Notes under the pieces: model-generated
What the model was told of the DNA's origin: nothing
Seen by the model: the letters and a program-made list of their open reading frames with translations, nothing else
Databases searched by the model: none
Origin: Verrucomicrobiota bacterium
GTDB taxonomy: Bacteria > Verrucomicrobiota > Verrucomicrobiia > Opitutales > Opitutaceae
Assembly (NCBI GenBank): GCA_963205455.1
Contig: CAUJJL010000060.1
Location: forward strand, 1-50,046
Direction: 5' to 3'
DNA: 50,046 bases
Shown here: piece by piece, positions 37,681 to 46,965 of the stretch
How the letters are laid out: the number at the start of each line of letters is the position of its first letter
Position numbering within the stretch: position 1 is the stretch's first letter
Made by a program: the position numbers and the translations under genes

Positions 37681-38166
37681 ATGTCGAAGGATGTCCTGCC
37701 AATCACCGTAAAGGGCGTGATGCCTGCCGCCAATGGCTGCGCCATCTTTCTGGGCGATGAGGGCAAGACCTTCATCATCTATGTCGACCACCCGGTCGGA
37801 CATGCAATTCAGATGACTTTGAATGGCGTCAAGAAGGACCGCCCGCTTACCCACGACCTCATTGGCCACATGCTGATGGGCCTTGGCGCCCGACTGGAGC
37901 ATGTGGTCATCAACGACTTCAACGAGGGCACCTATTTTGCCCGCATTCTCCTGCGCATGGAGAACGAGCTCGGCAAGAAGATCATCGAACTCGATGCCCG
38001 TCCCAGCGATTCCATCGTGCTGGCCCTGCAGCAGAAGCGTCCAATCCTGGTCGCCCGCAAGGTCTTCGATGTCGTAGAGGACATGAGCGAGATCCTCGAG
38101 CGGGTGCTGAGACAGCAAGCATCCGACGAAGAGACAAACGAGGGCGAGGAAAACCCCGGCACCTAA
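37681..38166 (+). CDS. DUF151 / bifunctional nuclease family protein
   Basis: The 161-residue protein belongs to the DUF151 (BFN) family, some plant and bacterial members of which have RNase and DNase activity. Family blocks are LPITVKGVMPAANGCAIFLG, PVGHAIQMTLNGV, RPLTHDLIGHMLMGLGARLE, VVINDFNEGTYFARILLRME and ELDARPSDSIVLALQQKRPI. The C-terminus is acidic and probably disordered. The start is set to the ATG at 37681 because the preceding MSAHCAG residues (ATG at 37660) are not typical. It lies between lpxI and a tRNA-dihydrouridine synthase gene in the same direction. Confidence 0.92.
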   Translation: MSKDVLPITVKGVMPAANGCAIFLGDEGKTFIIYVDHPVGHAIQMTLNGVKKDRPLTHDLIGHMLMGLGARLEHVVINDFNEGTYFARILLRMENELGKKIIELDARPSDSIVLALQQKRPILVARKVFDVVEDMSEILERVLRQQASDEETNEGEENPGT

Positions 38167-38212
38167 AGGCACCGCGTCCGTCGGCACCCGACCGGCCCGC
38201 GCGCCTCCTGCA

Positions 38213-39325
38213 ATGATGTCCGCGCCCATCTCCCTGCGCACAAACGCCGCCACCCTGCCCGCTCCCATTCGGCCAGGCCAGCCAATTACCGCCCTGGCGC
38301 CGATGCAGGACGTTACCGACCTCGCATTCATGCGGGTGATCGCCGAAATTGGCGCACCCGACTACTTCTTCACCGAGTTCTTCCGCGTCCATGCCCAGTC
38401 GCGCCTGGAGAAGCACATCCTGCGCTCCATCGACGAAAACACGACCGGACGTCCGGTGTTTGCCCAACTGATCGGAGAGGACCTGCTCCACATTGAGCGT
38501 TCCGCTCGCGAATTGCTTCGCCATCCTGTCGCCGGAGTTGATCTCAATCTCGGCTGCCCCGCACCCAAGGTCTACAAGAAGAACGTCGGCGGAGGCCTAC
38601 TCCGCGACCCTGAGCACGTCGACGCGATTCTCGGTCTGATGCGCGCCGCAATTCCGGGGCTTTTCACCGTCAAGATGCGTATCGGTTTCGAGGATACGCG
38701 CAACTTTGACCGCATCCTCGACTCGGTGAAACGCCATGGCGTCGACCTGTTGACCGTGCACGGACGCACCGTCAAGGAGATGTACCGCAGCGAGGTCCAC
38801 TATGACTGGATCGCACATGCGGTGCAGCGCGTCACCTGCCCCGTCCTTGCCAATGGCAACGTCACTTCGCCCGAAGCAGCCATCCGCATCCTTGAAACAA
38901 CCGGGGCACGCGGAGTCATGATCGGACGTCATGCCATCCGCAATCCCTGGATTTTCCGCCAATGCCGGGAGCGGTTCGCCGGGCTCAATGTTTCAACCGT
39001 CACGCTCGCTGAGGTCCGCGCCTACATCGACCGGCTCTACCGCGCCACAGCCGATCCCGACGTGCCCGAGCGGGCGCACGTCAACAAGATGAAGAAGTAC
39101 CTCAATTTTGTCGGCCAGAGCGTCGATGCCGCCGGGGCGTTCCTGCACGACATGCGCCGCACCCAGACTGAGGCCGAACTTTTCGCAGTCTGCGACCGGC
39201 ACCTTCTGGAGCAACCCACCCGAGCCTTTTCCCCGGAACCCTACCCCGGGATCATTGCCCGCCCCAACTGCGAAACTCCCTCCGCCGAATCCGACGGCTG
39301 CTCTCTGGACACCGTGACAGCCTGA
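38213..39325 (+). CDS. tRNA-dihydrouridine synthase
   Basis: This 370-residue FMN enzyme reduces specific uridines in tRNA to dihydrouridine. The TIM barrel opens with ALAPMQDVTDLAFMRVIAE; the catalytic cysteine is Cys115 in DLNLGCPAPKVYKK followed by the GGGLL loop; and FTVKMRIGF, LLTVHGRTVKEMY and VLANGNVTSPEAA, GVMIGRHAIRNPWIF complete the family set. It resembles the DusB/NifR3 group but the Dus subtype cannot be fixed by eye. A second ATG at 38216 is an equally plausible start. It ends the four-gene plus-strand series beginning at 35800. Confidence 0.95.
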   Translation: MMSAPISLRTNAATLPAPIRPGQPITALAPMQDVTDLAFMRVIAEIGAPDYFFTEFFRVHAQSRLEKHILRSIDENTTGRPVFAQLIGEDLLHIERSARELLRHPVAGVDLNLGCPAPKVYKKNVGGGLLRDPEHVDAILGLMRAAIPGLFTVKMRIGFEDTRNFDRILDSVKRHGVDLLTVHGRTVKEMYRSEVHYDWIAHAVQRVTCPVLANGNVTSPEAAIRILETTGARGVMIGRHAIRNPWIFRQCRERFAGLNVSTVTLAEVRAYIDRLYRATADPDVPERAHVNKMKKYLNFVGQSVDAAGAFLHDMRRTQTEAELFAVCDRHLLEQPTRAFSPEPYPGIIARPNCETPSAESDGCSLDTVTA

Positions 39326-39396
39326 TCGCCATCTCTGGAGACCCTCCCCATTCTGCACAGATTCGCTCGCCTGCGGCCGCCGCGTCGAGGGAGGAG

Positions 39397-40344
39397 CTAC
39401 CGGTTCGAATTGCGCACGACCTCGCGAATCACGGCCTGCGGCCGCTGGTTGATCGTGATGAACATCCGCCCGATGTATTCCCCACAGAGTCCGAGAATGA
39501 TGAGCTGAACGCCTGAAAACGTCAGCAGCGCGGCCATCAGCGTGCCCCAACCGAACTGCGGCCCCCGGTCGTGGAACCACGAGTAGATGACGACACCAAG
39601 GGCGACAAATCCCACAAAGGCCATGATGATTCCGAGCACGGTCGCTATGCGCAGCGGGAAGACCGAGAAATTGATGAACGTGCTCAGCCAGAGTCGCCCG
39701 AGCCGACGAATCGTATAGCCGCTGGCGCCCGACTGGCGCTCATCATGCCGCACCAGCAGGGATCCCACCCGCTGCGTCACCTGCAGGAGCAGACCATCGA
39801 TGTAGGGAAACGGCCCCGAATTTGCCACGACCTGCCGAGCCACAAACGCGCTCACGCAGCGAAAGCTCGAAAGGTATAGCCCGGCAGGCTTGTCCAGCGC
39901 GAAGTCCGTCACGCGATTCGTCATCCAACTTCCCGCGTTCCGCCAGGCCGAGTGCTGCTTCACGTCATAGCAGCCATACACCACATCGAGGTCATGCTCC
40001 CGCGCATGCCTGAACAGGCGCACCGCCTCGTCTGGCGGATTCTGACCATCGTCGTCGATATTCACGACATAGGCTCCGCGGGCATGACGCCAGCCGGTAA
40101 GCACGGCGTTGTGCTCGCCATAGTTGCGCGAGTGATCGATGAAGGTGATTGGTATCCGTGCGACCGATACAAGGTTTCGGCACACCTCGGCGGTGCGGTC
40201 GCTGCTGCCGTCGTTCACCAATACCAGCTCATGGCCGCCCTCCACATGCAGCGACTCAATGAGCTCAACCAGCGGAGGCAGCGTTTCCGCGCTGTTGTAG
40301 AGCGGAATTACAAAACTGAGCGCGGGTGAGTTCTGGTCTGGCAT
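39397..40344 (-). CDS. Family 2 glycosyltransferase with C-terminal membrane helices
   Basis: The 315-residue protein has a GT2 catalytic domain (SFVIPLYNSAETLPPLVELI, LVLVNDGSSDRT, the DxD region YVVNIDDDGQNPPDE) and two C-terminal membrane helices (about 235-257 and 270-295), like ArnC, GtrB and dolichyl-phosphate mannose synthase. Relatives move a sugar from a nucleotide to a lipid phosphate carrier, which then feeds GT-C transferases. Three GT-C-like membrane proteins are encoded nearby, a fitting match. The start codon comes one base after the upstream epimerase stop. The sugar is unknown. Confidence 0.93.
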   Translation of the reverse strand: MPDQNSPALSFVIPLYNSAETLPPLVELIESLHVEGGHELVLVNDGSSDRTAEVCRNLVSVARIPITFIDHSRNYGEHNAVLTGWRHARGAYVVNIDDDGQNPPDEAVRLFRHAREHDLDVVYGCYDVKQHSAWRNAGSWMTNRVTDFALDKPAGLYLSSFRCVSAFVARQVVANSGPFPYIDGLLLQVTQRVGSLLVRHDERQSGASGYTIRRLGRLWLSTFINFSVFPLRIATVLGIIMAFVGFVALGVVIYSWFHDRGPQFGWGTLMAALLTFSGVQLIILGLCGEYIGRMFITINQRPQAVIREVVRNSNR

Positions 40345-40345
40345 T

Positions 40346-41350
40346 TCAGACGTAATGGGGAAGTTCCTTGCGATAGAAGTCCAGCGTTCGCGACAGCGCG
40401 CTCTTCAGGCTTGTCTGCGGACGCCAGCCAAGCGTCGACCGGATCAGGTTCCAGTCCGCATAAAAATCTCCGATGTCGATTTTCCGGCGTTCTGCCGGAA
40501 ATGCCTTCACGCAATACTCCCCGCCTCCGTTGCACGCGATGAGCAGTTCGGCCAGCTCCTTGAGCGTCACAGGCGGCGGCCCGCCCAGATTGAACACGCC
40601 CCCCTCCGCCTCCCCCCTGGCGGCCGCGAGGAGCATCGCATCAACGCAGTCATCGACAAACGTGAAATCCCGGCGCTGCTCGCCGCCCCAGACATCGAAG
40701 GGCTTGCCCTCCAGCACCGCGCGGATCCAGACGCCGACAAATGTCTGCCGGGCATCCTTGATACGCATGCGCGGACCGATCGTATTCGTCAGCCGGAGGA
40801 TCGTGCTGCGTATGCCGTAATTGCGATGATACAGCAGATGATAGTGCTCGCCGGCCAGCTTGTTGATGCCGTTCACGTCCACCGGACGCAGGGGATGTGA
40901 CTCACTGACCGGCAGCGCATCGGGTCGACCGTAGAGCTGGCGCGTGCTGGCAAAGACGACCCGGATCCGCGGGTTGTGACGCCTGCAGGCCTCCAGGATG
41001 GAAAGCTGGGCGCGGGCATTGATCTCGAGATCCGTCTCGGGATCCGTCATCGAATCCATGTGACTCGTCTGCCCCGCGAGATTGAACAGGAAATCCTGGT
41101 CGCGCACAAACACCGGCAGCGAATGCCGGTCCCGCACATCGGAGATATTGACGTGAACCCGGCCCGTGAGTCCGGCCAGATTGCGAAGGTTTCCACCATA
41201 TTCAGGAATCAGCGAATCGACGAGTGTCACCTTGGATCCATAGCGGACGAGGCGACGGGCCAAATTGGATCCGATGAATCCCAGTCCACCGGTGATGAGC
41301 ACCTGGCGCCCACGAAAGACGGAGTGAAGGTTTGATCGGAAACTTGGCAC
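40346..41350 (-). CDS. NAD-dependent sugar epimerase/dehydratase, catalytic Tyr replaced by Asn
   Basis: This 334-residue protein is an extended SDR acting on nucleotide sugars. The NAD-binding motif is GGLGFIG (21-27), the active-site Ser/Thr lies in ASTRQLYG (135-136), and substrate contacts include RLTNTIGPR and RDFTFVDDCVDAML. The usual YxxxK reads NGINK (Asn160, Lys164), so the general-base Tyr is missing. I recall the 'DVNGINK' pattern in other bacterial homologues, so it may define a subfamily rather than an isolated loss. It sits next to a GT2 gene and after a membrane protein gene on the same strand (11-base gap), so it likely makes a sugar for this locus. Confidence 0.9.
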   Translation of the reverse strand: MPSFRSNLHSVFRGRQVLITGGLGFIGSNLARRLVRYGSKVTLVDSLIPEYGGNLRNLAGLTGRVHVNISDVRDRHSLPVFVRDQDFLFNLAGQTSHMDSMTDPETDLEINARAQLSILEACRRHNPRIRVVFASTRQLYGRPDALPVSESHPLRPVDVNGINKLAGEHYHLLYHRNYGIRSTILRLTNTIGPRMRIKDARQTFVGVWIRAVLEGKPFDVWGGEQRRDFTFVDDCVDAMLLAAARGEAEGGVFNLGGPPPVTLKELAELLIACNGGGEYCVKAFPAERRKIDIGDFYADWNLIRSTLGWRPQTSLKSALSRTLDFYRKELPHYV

Positions 41351-41361
41351 GGGGTGAGGCT

Positions 41362-43566
41362 TCAGTTCTCGACTGGATCGGGTTCCGCTTTCACGTCCAG
41401 TTCAATACCATAGGCCGCGAAGCCGAGCAGGCGATGATCGGTCGCACTCGCCGGCTGAGCAGGAAGGTTGGAGGTGAGTTTCACGACGGTGGTCCCAGGA
41501 GGAAAAGTTAGGGAGGGAACCTTCACCCACGCAAGTTCCGTCCCAATCCTGACCCGGCGGAGGCGCTTTCCGTTCACGCGGATTTCAAGATCGCGTTCCA
41601 CCAGACTGCGGGCCTGGAAACGGAACCTGACATGCAGCGGGCGGGACTGCGGATTCTCGACGATAAGTTCCGCATCTCCCTTCGTCCACCGCCAATGCTG
41701 GTTGTTTCGGGCAAGCCGCTCCATGTCATACCAACCGTCGCCGAGTTTCGCCCGCAGAAAATAGGGACTGCCCACCTTCACCAGGCTGTACGGCTTCTCA
41801 ATGGGCAGAAAGTCTCCCTCTTCAGGAAGGCGCACGGAGATGAGTCCACCCAGAAGATCCCAGTCCCCTTTCAACGCCGTGTTGAACCGCCCCTCGTAGG
41901 TATGCGTCGGAAAATACTGCGCCCGATGCAGCAGGAAGCCATTTGCCCAGAGACGCGACCAGAAGTCGGTGATCAGCATGTTCACGGCGGTCACCTGAGA
42001 CATCGACTCGATCGTCTGCAGTTTAGGCAGGCTTCGGTCCACGATCAGCGGAGGATCCTGCAGGCGCGCCGCGATGCGATAGCTGCCGCAGGCATTCCCC
42101 ACCAGCACCGCGGCACCCAGGCTGATTGCCAGCGCGCGGAACGCCACGCCCGAACGTTTCCACGAAATCAATCCGAACCCCAAAGCCATCAGGACTCCCG
42201 GGTAAAACACCGCCAGCAGCTTGTAGGCATCGTAACTCGCATTCGTGCCGTGGGCCCTGCCCCGCAGAATGAGATAGTAATACGCGGCGAGGATCGGCAG
42301 CGTAAAACACAGCACGAAGTAAACCTGTCGACCGTGGCGTTTCGCCCCGAACGCAAGCGCCAGCAGCATGGCCAGGCCCAGCAAAATGCTCAACGTCCAG
42401 CGAATTGTCGTCGCATAACCGCCGAGCGATACGTTTGCGACCAGACCGTACCAGCCCTCGGGAGACAACATGGGAATCCTCCAGCCAAAGTCATATTCCT
42501 GGAACAACTGAAACCGCTCGAGCAATCCCGCAACGCGATCAAGCGCCAGCAGGGAAACCAAGGCCAGGGGCGCAATCAATCCCACGACCCAGCGAATCAA
42601 CCGTACGAACTGTCCATTCCAGACGGCCTGACCCATCGCATACAGAAACGCCGGGACAAGGCATACGACCACAATGAAGTTGTATGCTCCCAGGATCAGC
42701 CAGAATCCAAGCGCCAGCAGACCGGTCATGGAGAGCAACCGTCGCCAGGAAACCGAGGCTCGCCAAAGGACCACGGCACATCCATTGACCAGTGCAATCG
42801 CCGGAGCAGCCAGCAACTGGCTCATCGATGCGTGCCCCACAGCATAGGCAAGCAGCGGACTCACGCCATAGATCCCCGCAAGGAAGAGACTGGCCCAAGC
42901 ACCAAAGCCCAATACGAAACGCGCCAGCCAGAAAACAACCGGGATTCCTAGGACAAGGAAAACCACCACGGCAATCGATATCAACTGATACGCCTGCAGG
43001 CCGAATACGGATCCATTCAAGGCGACAATCGCAGACGGGGTGAAGTGATTCAGCCGAAGCCAGTAGTCGAAAAAGTTGTCGACGGAATGAACCCGCACCA
43101 CCTCGGTGAGCCCGATGAAGCCATCACGATCGCTTCGCGCAAACTCCGACAGAACCCGCGCTCCGGCGGCATAGTCCGCGGCATCACAGCTACCGATCGA
43201 TGACGTTGTGAGGGCCTTCGAGGAGGATGCAAAGGGAGCGATGGCACCATTCAGCAGTACAAGCATCAGCACCATCACTCCCGCGACACGTATCCACGCC
43301 TTCCATCCCGGCGAACCATGCCTCCACCAGGCGACAGCCAGCAGGCCCGCGGGCAGCAATTCTGCCAGTCGTCCATAGGTCTCCGTCCCACGAAGGTTCG
43401 CATAGGCCCCCGCCCAGACGACCGCGGATTGCAGGCCGACTCCGGCAAGGCCCGCAAACAGCGGCCAGGAGCGCCTCCACATTCGCGGGGTCACCAGCCA
43501 GGCAAGTCCAGCGCCCCAGAAATGAATGTGCAGCAGGAGGGCTAAGGCGACCGGGTAAAAAACCAT
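41362..43566 (-). CDS. GT-C-like integral membrane protein with C-terminal beta domain
   Basis: This 734-residue protein has about a dozen hydrophobic helices in the first 500 residues (for example LLLHIHFWGAGLAWLV and LISIAVVVFLVLGIPVVFWL), an acidic stretch in the first large loop (SCDAADYAAGARVL) and a soluble C-terminal part. It has the size and shape of a GT-C glycosyltransferase using lipid-linked sugars, but no definite family motif is visible. The last 130 residues, from GDGWYDMER (near 608), look beta-rich and match in pattern the C-terminus of the gene at 44541. It is within a glycan operon between a methyltransferase and an epimerase gene. Confidence 0.78.
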   Translation of the reverse strand: MVFYPVALALLLHIHFWGAGLAWLVTPRMWRRSWPLFAGLAGVGLQSAVVWAGAYANLRGTETYGRLAELLPAGLLAVAWWRHGSPGWKAWIRVAGVMVLMLVLLNGAIAPFASSSKALTTSSIGSCDAADYAAGARVLSEFARSDRDGFIGLTEVVRVHSVDNFFDYWLRLNHFTPSAIVALNGSVFGLQAYQLISIAVVVFLVLGIPVVFWLARFVLGFGAWASLFLAGIYGVSPLLAYAVGHASMSQLLAAPAIALVNGCAVVLWRASVSWRRLLSMTGLLALGFWLILGAYNFIVVVCLVPAFLYAMGQAVWNGQFVRLIRWVVGLIAPLALVSLLALDRVAGLLERFQLFQEYDFGWRIPMLSPEGWYGLVANVSLGGYATTIRWTLSILLGLAMLLALAFGAKRHGRQVYFVLCFTLPILAAYYYLILRGRAHGTNASYDAYKLLAVFYPGVLMALGFGLISWKRSGVAFRALAISLGAAVLVGNACGSYRIAARLQDPPLIVDRSLPKLQTIESMSQVTAVNMLITDFWSRLWANGFLLHRAQYFPTHTYEGRFNTALKGDWDLLGGLISVRLPEEGDFLPIEKPYSLVKVGSPYFLRAKLGDGWYDMERLARNNQHWRWTKGDAELIVENPQSRPLHVRFRFQARSLVERDLEIRVNGKRLRRVRIGTELAWVKVPSLTFPPGTTVVKLTSNLPAQPASATDHRLLGFAAYGIELDVKAEPDPVEN

Positions 43567-43667
43567 GGGCGATTACGATGCGACCAGCGTGCATGACCGA
43601 TCCAACCGATGAAAGCCGATTCTATCGGAGGGTTGAGTTCCAGACGGCCACCGTCACCCGGAATCGC

Positions 43668-44414
43668 TCAGGCCTTCGTTGCAGCGGCAAATAGCGACGT
43701 GCCCCAGGCAAATCGCCCGCCCAGGCGAAGCCAGGCGCGTTCGACCCCCATGACCCCACGCATCATGGCCTCCACCACGGTCGGTTGCCTATGCAGATCG
43801 CTCGATCCCGGCGGCCCGGCAAACAGCTTACGTTTGATGAGGACCAATGGAAACGGGATCGCATTCCAGTGAGTCAGCCGATCAAGGCGAAATCCCGCAT
43901 CCAGGATCTGCTGCCTGAACTCTCCGCGCGAATAACGATGGCGCGACTGGCACGCAACATCATGGTAGGACCACATCCACCTATAGGCAGGCGCATTCAC
44001 CACCAGGAGCCCTCCCGGCTTGAGCACGCGTGCAATCTCCGCGAGCGCCCTGTCGGAGTCCCCCGGATACGATATCTGGCAGAGTACGTCCATGCAGGTC
44101 GCCGCATCAAAACTGCCATTCTCGAATGGCAACTCCAGGATCGATGCTTCTCCAATATCGCAATCCGGGTTTCGTTGCTGTGCAAGCGCCCAGGCCTGGG
44201 GTATGAGGTCGATGCCCGACCATGTCCAGTGCGGCGACAGGCCGGCAAGGCGCTTCAACAACCCTCCCGTGCCGCAACCTGCATCAAGGATTCTCGCCGG
44301 TCGGGAAATCGGCAAATGCCTCAACAACTCCCGACGCACATGGGCGTGAGCCGCCCGAAAAAACCAGATGTCGTCTTCGAGATCAGCGAGTTTGAGGTAC
44401 TCGTCGGCTTCCAT
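43668..44414 (-). CDS. Class I SAM-dependent methyltransferase
   Basis: This 248-residue methyltransferase has SAM motif ILDAGCGTGGLLKRL, followed by WSGIDLIPQAWALA and the later AEIARVLKPGGLLVVNAPAY. The opening DDIWFFRAAHAHVRRELLRH is typical of methyltransferases in polysaccharide clusters. It could methylate a sugar, or a glycan end, in the surface glycan made here; this is from context only. The ATG at 44414 is preferred to a TTG at 44426. It lies 101 bases before the downstream membrane protein gene and 126 bases after the upstream one. Confidence 0.9.
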   Translation of the reverse strand: MEADEYLKLADLEDDIWFFRAAHAHVRRELLRHLPISRPARILDAGCGTGGLLKRLAGLSPHWTWSGIDLIPQAWALAQQRNPDCDIGEASILELPFENGSFDAATCMDVLCQISYPGDSDRALAEIARVLKPGGLLVVNAPAYRWMWSYHDVACQSRHRYSRGEFRQQILDAGFRLDRLTHWNAIPFPLVLIKRKLFAGPPGSSDLHRQPTVVEAMMRGVMGVERAWLRLGGRFAWGTSLFAAATKA

Positions 44415-44540
44415 GGTCAATATCAAACCTGCGCCGGAACGGGCTCACATTGCAATCCCGGCCCATGCTCCCTGAACGCGGCACGCCGAGGTACAAACCG
44501 CCTCTCTTGATACAAACGCCAAATTCGATCATGGGCACCC

Positions 44541-46763
44541 TCACTCCTGACGATGGGGGGTCGATGTGGACGATGTTCTCGAACCATTCTTCCCTTCGGA
44601 TATCGGCTTTATTCGCTGAACCGATGTCAAACGCGGGGTCACCTTGGATTTGACCAACCCCACTGATCGCAGGCCGTACTGCTTCCGAATCATTCGCACG
44701 GTAGGTTCCTCCGTACGGACATCTATCCGATTGATGCCTGGATGAAGCTCAATCGGCACGGGGGGCAGAACAACGGGCGTTTCACCAATGCGTGCCTCAG
44801 TCAGGATCTTTCCCCGGAAACTGACTTCGACGGTCCTGTCCCCCGCGCCCACGAGCGTAAGCTCAACGTTGACGGGCAAAGGCCGATCCATCGGATTGAA
44901 ATACATCAAGGCCGATGGGCCATGAGCCCAGCGCACATCCACTCCAGACTGGGATTCAACGCGGGAATACCAGCCCTCTCCAGGTGTGAGGATGGTGCCC
45001 AGGGGCAATTCGGGATCCGCCACGGCATTCAGCACCACCGCAACCTGGGAGTACTCGCCTTCGATCATCTTGGGATACCCCAGTTCGCGCAATGCCTTGA
45101 TTACACTCTCACCCTCATCCTTGTACCCTCGCCGATTGAGGTAAATCGCCGCAAATCCATAGCGCTCGAGTCGCGGCACCAGTTCGGAAACCGGCAGCGA
45201 CTGCAAGTCGCGCTGCCATCGGGTACGGGAACGCAGTTTCGTTCCACCGTAACTGAAACACAGCGTTGAGGTATGCAGGTAGGGCCGGAAGAGTTCGTAG
45301 TCCGACAGGAGATGGGGAGGATTGACCTCTGGAAATCCGAGAACCGGCAGCTGGAATACGAGCGATCCTGGAGGAAGCGCCGCCTCAAGCTTGCGTCCAA
45401 ACTCGGCATCCGCCTTGACCACCCTTGCCTGCTCGGCACGGCGCTCCCGCGAGTAGGCCTTCGGAATCTGATCCATGGCGCCAAGCAGCGTGATGACCCC
45501 CGCCAGGGCATAGCTCCAGACCGGGCGCAGGCGTGACGTGAGAAGGGTCAGCTTCTGAACGACAAACAGGAGGACGATGCAGGAAATAAAAACCGATATA
45601 CGATTGGTCGCCCGGAACAGGTTGAATCCGAGGTAGAGGGCGAGGACGTTGGTGATGCCCCCCATCGTGCCATAAGCCAGCACCCAGCCTGCCTGCAACG
45701 ACCACCCGGACGGCGATCGCCCCCGCAATACCCGTCTGGCCGCATCGATCCAAAGCCAAATGAATCCAAGCATGCCCACAATTCCAAGGTAGGGAATGAC
45801 GACTTCACCTCTCCAGTTCGTCCACCGGGCATAACGATAGCCGAAAAAGGCCATCCAATCCCACCGATGCCCCGTCGGTGGAACAAACATTTCCACCATC
45901 TTGAGCGCATAGACCTCCGTGCCCGCATAGTTGCGCACAAGCAAGGGCACCCCACCCGCCTTCGTGTGAAGCCAGAATTCGGCGTGAACGATAAAAACCC
46001 CAACAGCCGCCATTCCCATCGTCGCCGCACCAACCTGCAGATTCACCCAGTGCCGGGTGCGAAAAAACTGGGCAACCATCGCAAGCACAAACAACTGCCC
46101 CCAGAAGAAAAGATTGTACGGATTGCTCACGCCGAGCGATGCGCCGATCGCGAGGCAACCCCATGCTCCCATGCTTCGCCACCGCAAGGGCTCCCGCCGC
46201 CCGACCAGCCAGCAGGCCAGCAGCCCCAGCGGAACAGTCCATGTGAACAGCAGAAGCAGGTGAGCCAGCCCTCGATCAAAAACCGAATAGGTGTAGGCAA
46301 ACAGCACCGCCGCCATCATTGCCCATTCAATACGAGCACCAAAACGGCGGGCGACAAAGTAGCAGGCCACCCCCGAACTGACGGTCGCAAGCAGCATCGC
46401 GAGATTCGCAGCCATCTCCAAACCCACCAACCGGGAGAGTCCGCCCAGGGCGATGATGAGAAATTTGTCGGGTGTCGGATAGGCATTCCAATGAGCTCCC
46501 CAAGGGGCGCCCAGGCGATGGATCACCTGCGGCATCAGCGGCCAGGTATCCCCTTCGGAAGCCGCCTTTATCCGCGTCAGGATTTCGAAGCTGTCACCGG
46601 AATAGTCCAGCGGCACGCGCCACGCATCCAGCGTCCACATCCCGTAATGCTTGCACCACAGCAGGGTAATGACGCCCACCAAGCCAAGGATTCTCAGTAT
46701 CGCGGGCCATCGTGACTCGGAAGAGACAACGGGAACGGGCGATGGAGGAACAGGGGAAACCAT
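44541..46763 (-). CDS. Large GT-C-like integral membrane protein with C-terminal beta domain
   Basis: This 740-residue protein has many membrane helices in the first 500 residues, an acidic loop after the first helix (DYSGDSFEILTRIKAASEGD) suited to a GT-C active site, and a soluble C-terminal domain. The C-terminal part from GEGWYSRVE (near 593) resembles that of the 41362 gene: GWY, a later RW, NP..RPL and a glycine turn near the end. The frame is open to 47084, but the ATG at 46763 is chosen since the extra residues look non-coding and would overlap the divergent gene. It is the first gene of a five-gene minus-strand operon. A glycosyltransferase role is inferred. Confidence 0.78.
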   Translation of the reverse strand: MVSPVPPSPVPVVSSESRWPAILRILGLVGVITLLWCKHYGMWTLDAWRVPLDYSGDSFEILTRIKAASEGDTWPLMPQVIHRLGAPWGAHWNAYPTPDKFLIIALGGLSRLVGLEMAANLAMLLATVSSGVACYFVARRFGARIEWAMMAAVLFAYTYSVFDRGLAHLLLLFTWTVPLGLLACWLVGRREPLRWRSMGAWGCLAIGASLGVSNPYNLFFWGQLFVLAMVAQFFRTRHWVNLQVGAATMGMAAVGVFIVHAEFWLHTKAGGVPLLVRNYAGTEVYALKMVEMFVPPTGHRWDWMAFFGYRYARWTNWRGEVVIPYLGIVGMLGFIWLWIDAARRVLRGRSPSGWSLQAGWVLAYGTMGGITNVLALYLGFNLFRATNRISVFISCIVLLFVVQKLTLLTSRLRPVWSYALAGVITLLGAMDQIPKAYSRERRAEQARVVKADAEFGRKLEAALPPGSLVFQLPVLGFPEVNPPHLLSDYELFRPYLHTSTLCFSYGGTKLRSRTRWQRDLQSLPVSELVPRLERYGFAAIYLNRRGYKDEGESVIKALRELGYPKMIEGEYSQVAVVLNAVADPELPLGTILTPGEGWYSRVESQSGVDVRWAHGPSALMYFNPMDRPLPVNVELTLVGAGDRTVEVSFRGKILTEARIGETPVVLPPVPIELHPGINRIDVRTEEPTVRMIRKQYGLRSVGLVKSKVTPRLTSVQRIKPISEGKNGSRTSSTSTPHRQE

Positions 46764-46965
46764 AAGAACACGGCCAACCCATTCCCGCCATCCTATCAGA
46801 AAGCAGGGAAAAAGCTGAACCTGGCACCGAGAGGCAAATGGGGGCCCGGGACGCTGGCAAGCCCGCACACGGGAAAAGTTTTTGCCTCCCGGTCCACCCA
46901 CGATATTCACCGCATACTTGGCTTCCTCCCGATCCTCATCCTCCCGATCCTCCGCCCGGCAGGGC
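46764..46965. promoter_or_regulatory. Divergent promoter region of the glycan locus
   Basis: About 200 bases separate the minus-strand glycan operon from the plus-strand glycosyltransferase. It should contain promoters for both. A 13-base direct repeat lies inside it. Reading frames run through it in both directions but look low in complexity. Confidence 0.4.
46925..46952 (+). repeat. 13-base direct repeat in divergent promoter region
   Basis: CCTCCCGATCCTC occurs at 46925-46937 and again at 46940-46952, two bases apart. It may be a regulator site; the 15-base period is not a full two helix turns, so both copies need not face the same side. Chance slippage in a C-rich stretch is the alternative. 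Confidence 0.6.

Noticed and set aside
36658..38331. 557-codon minus-strand frame across lpxI and the DUF151 gene
   Set aside because: Antisense to two recognisable genes; no domain visible in the translation.
41632..42951. 439-codon plus-strand frame opposite a membrane protein gene
   Set aside because: Very rich in Arg, Gln, His and Pro, a shadow of the hydrophobic codons on the minus strand.
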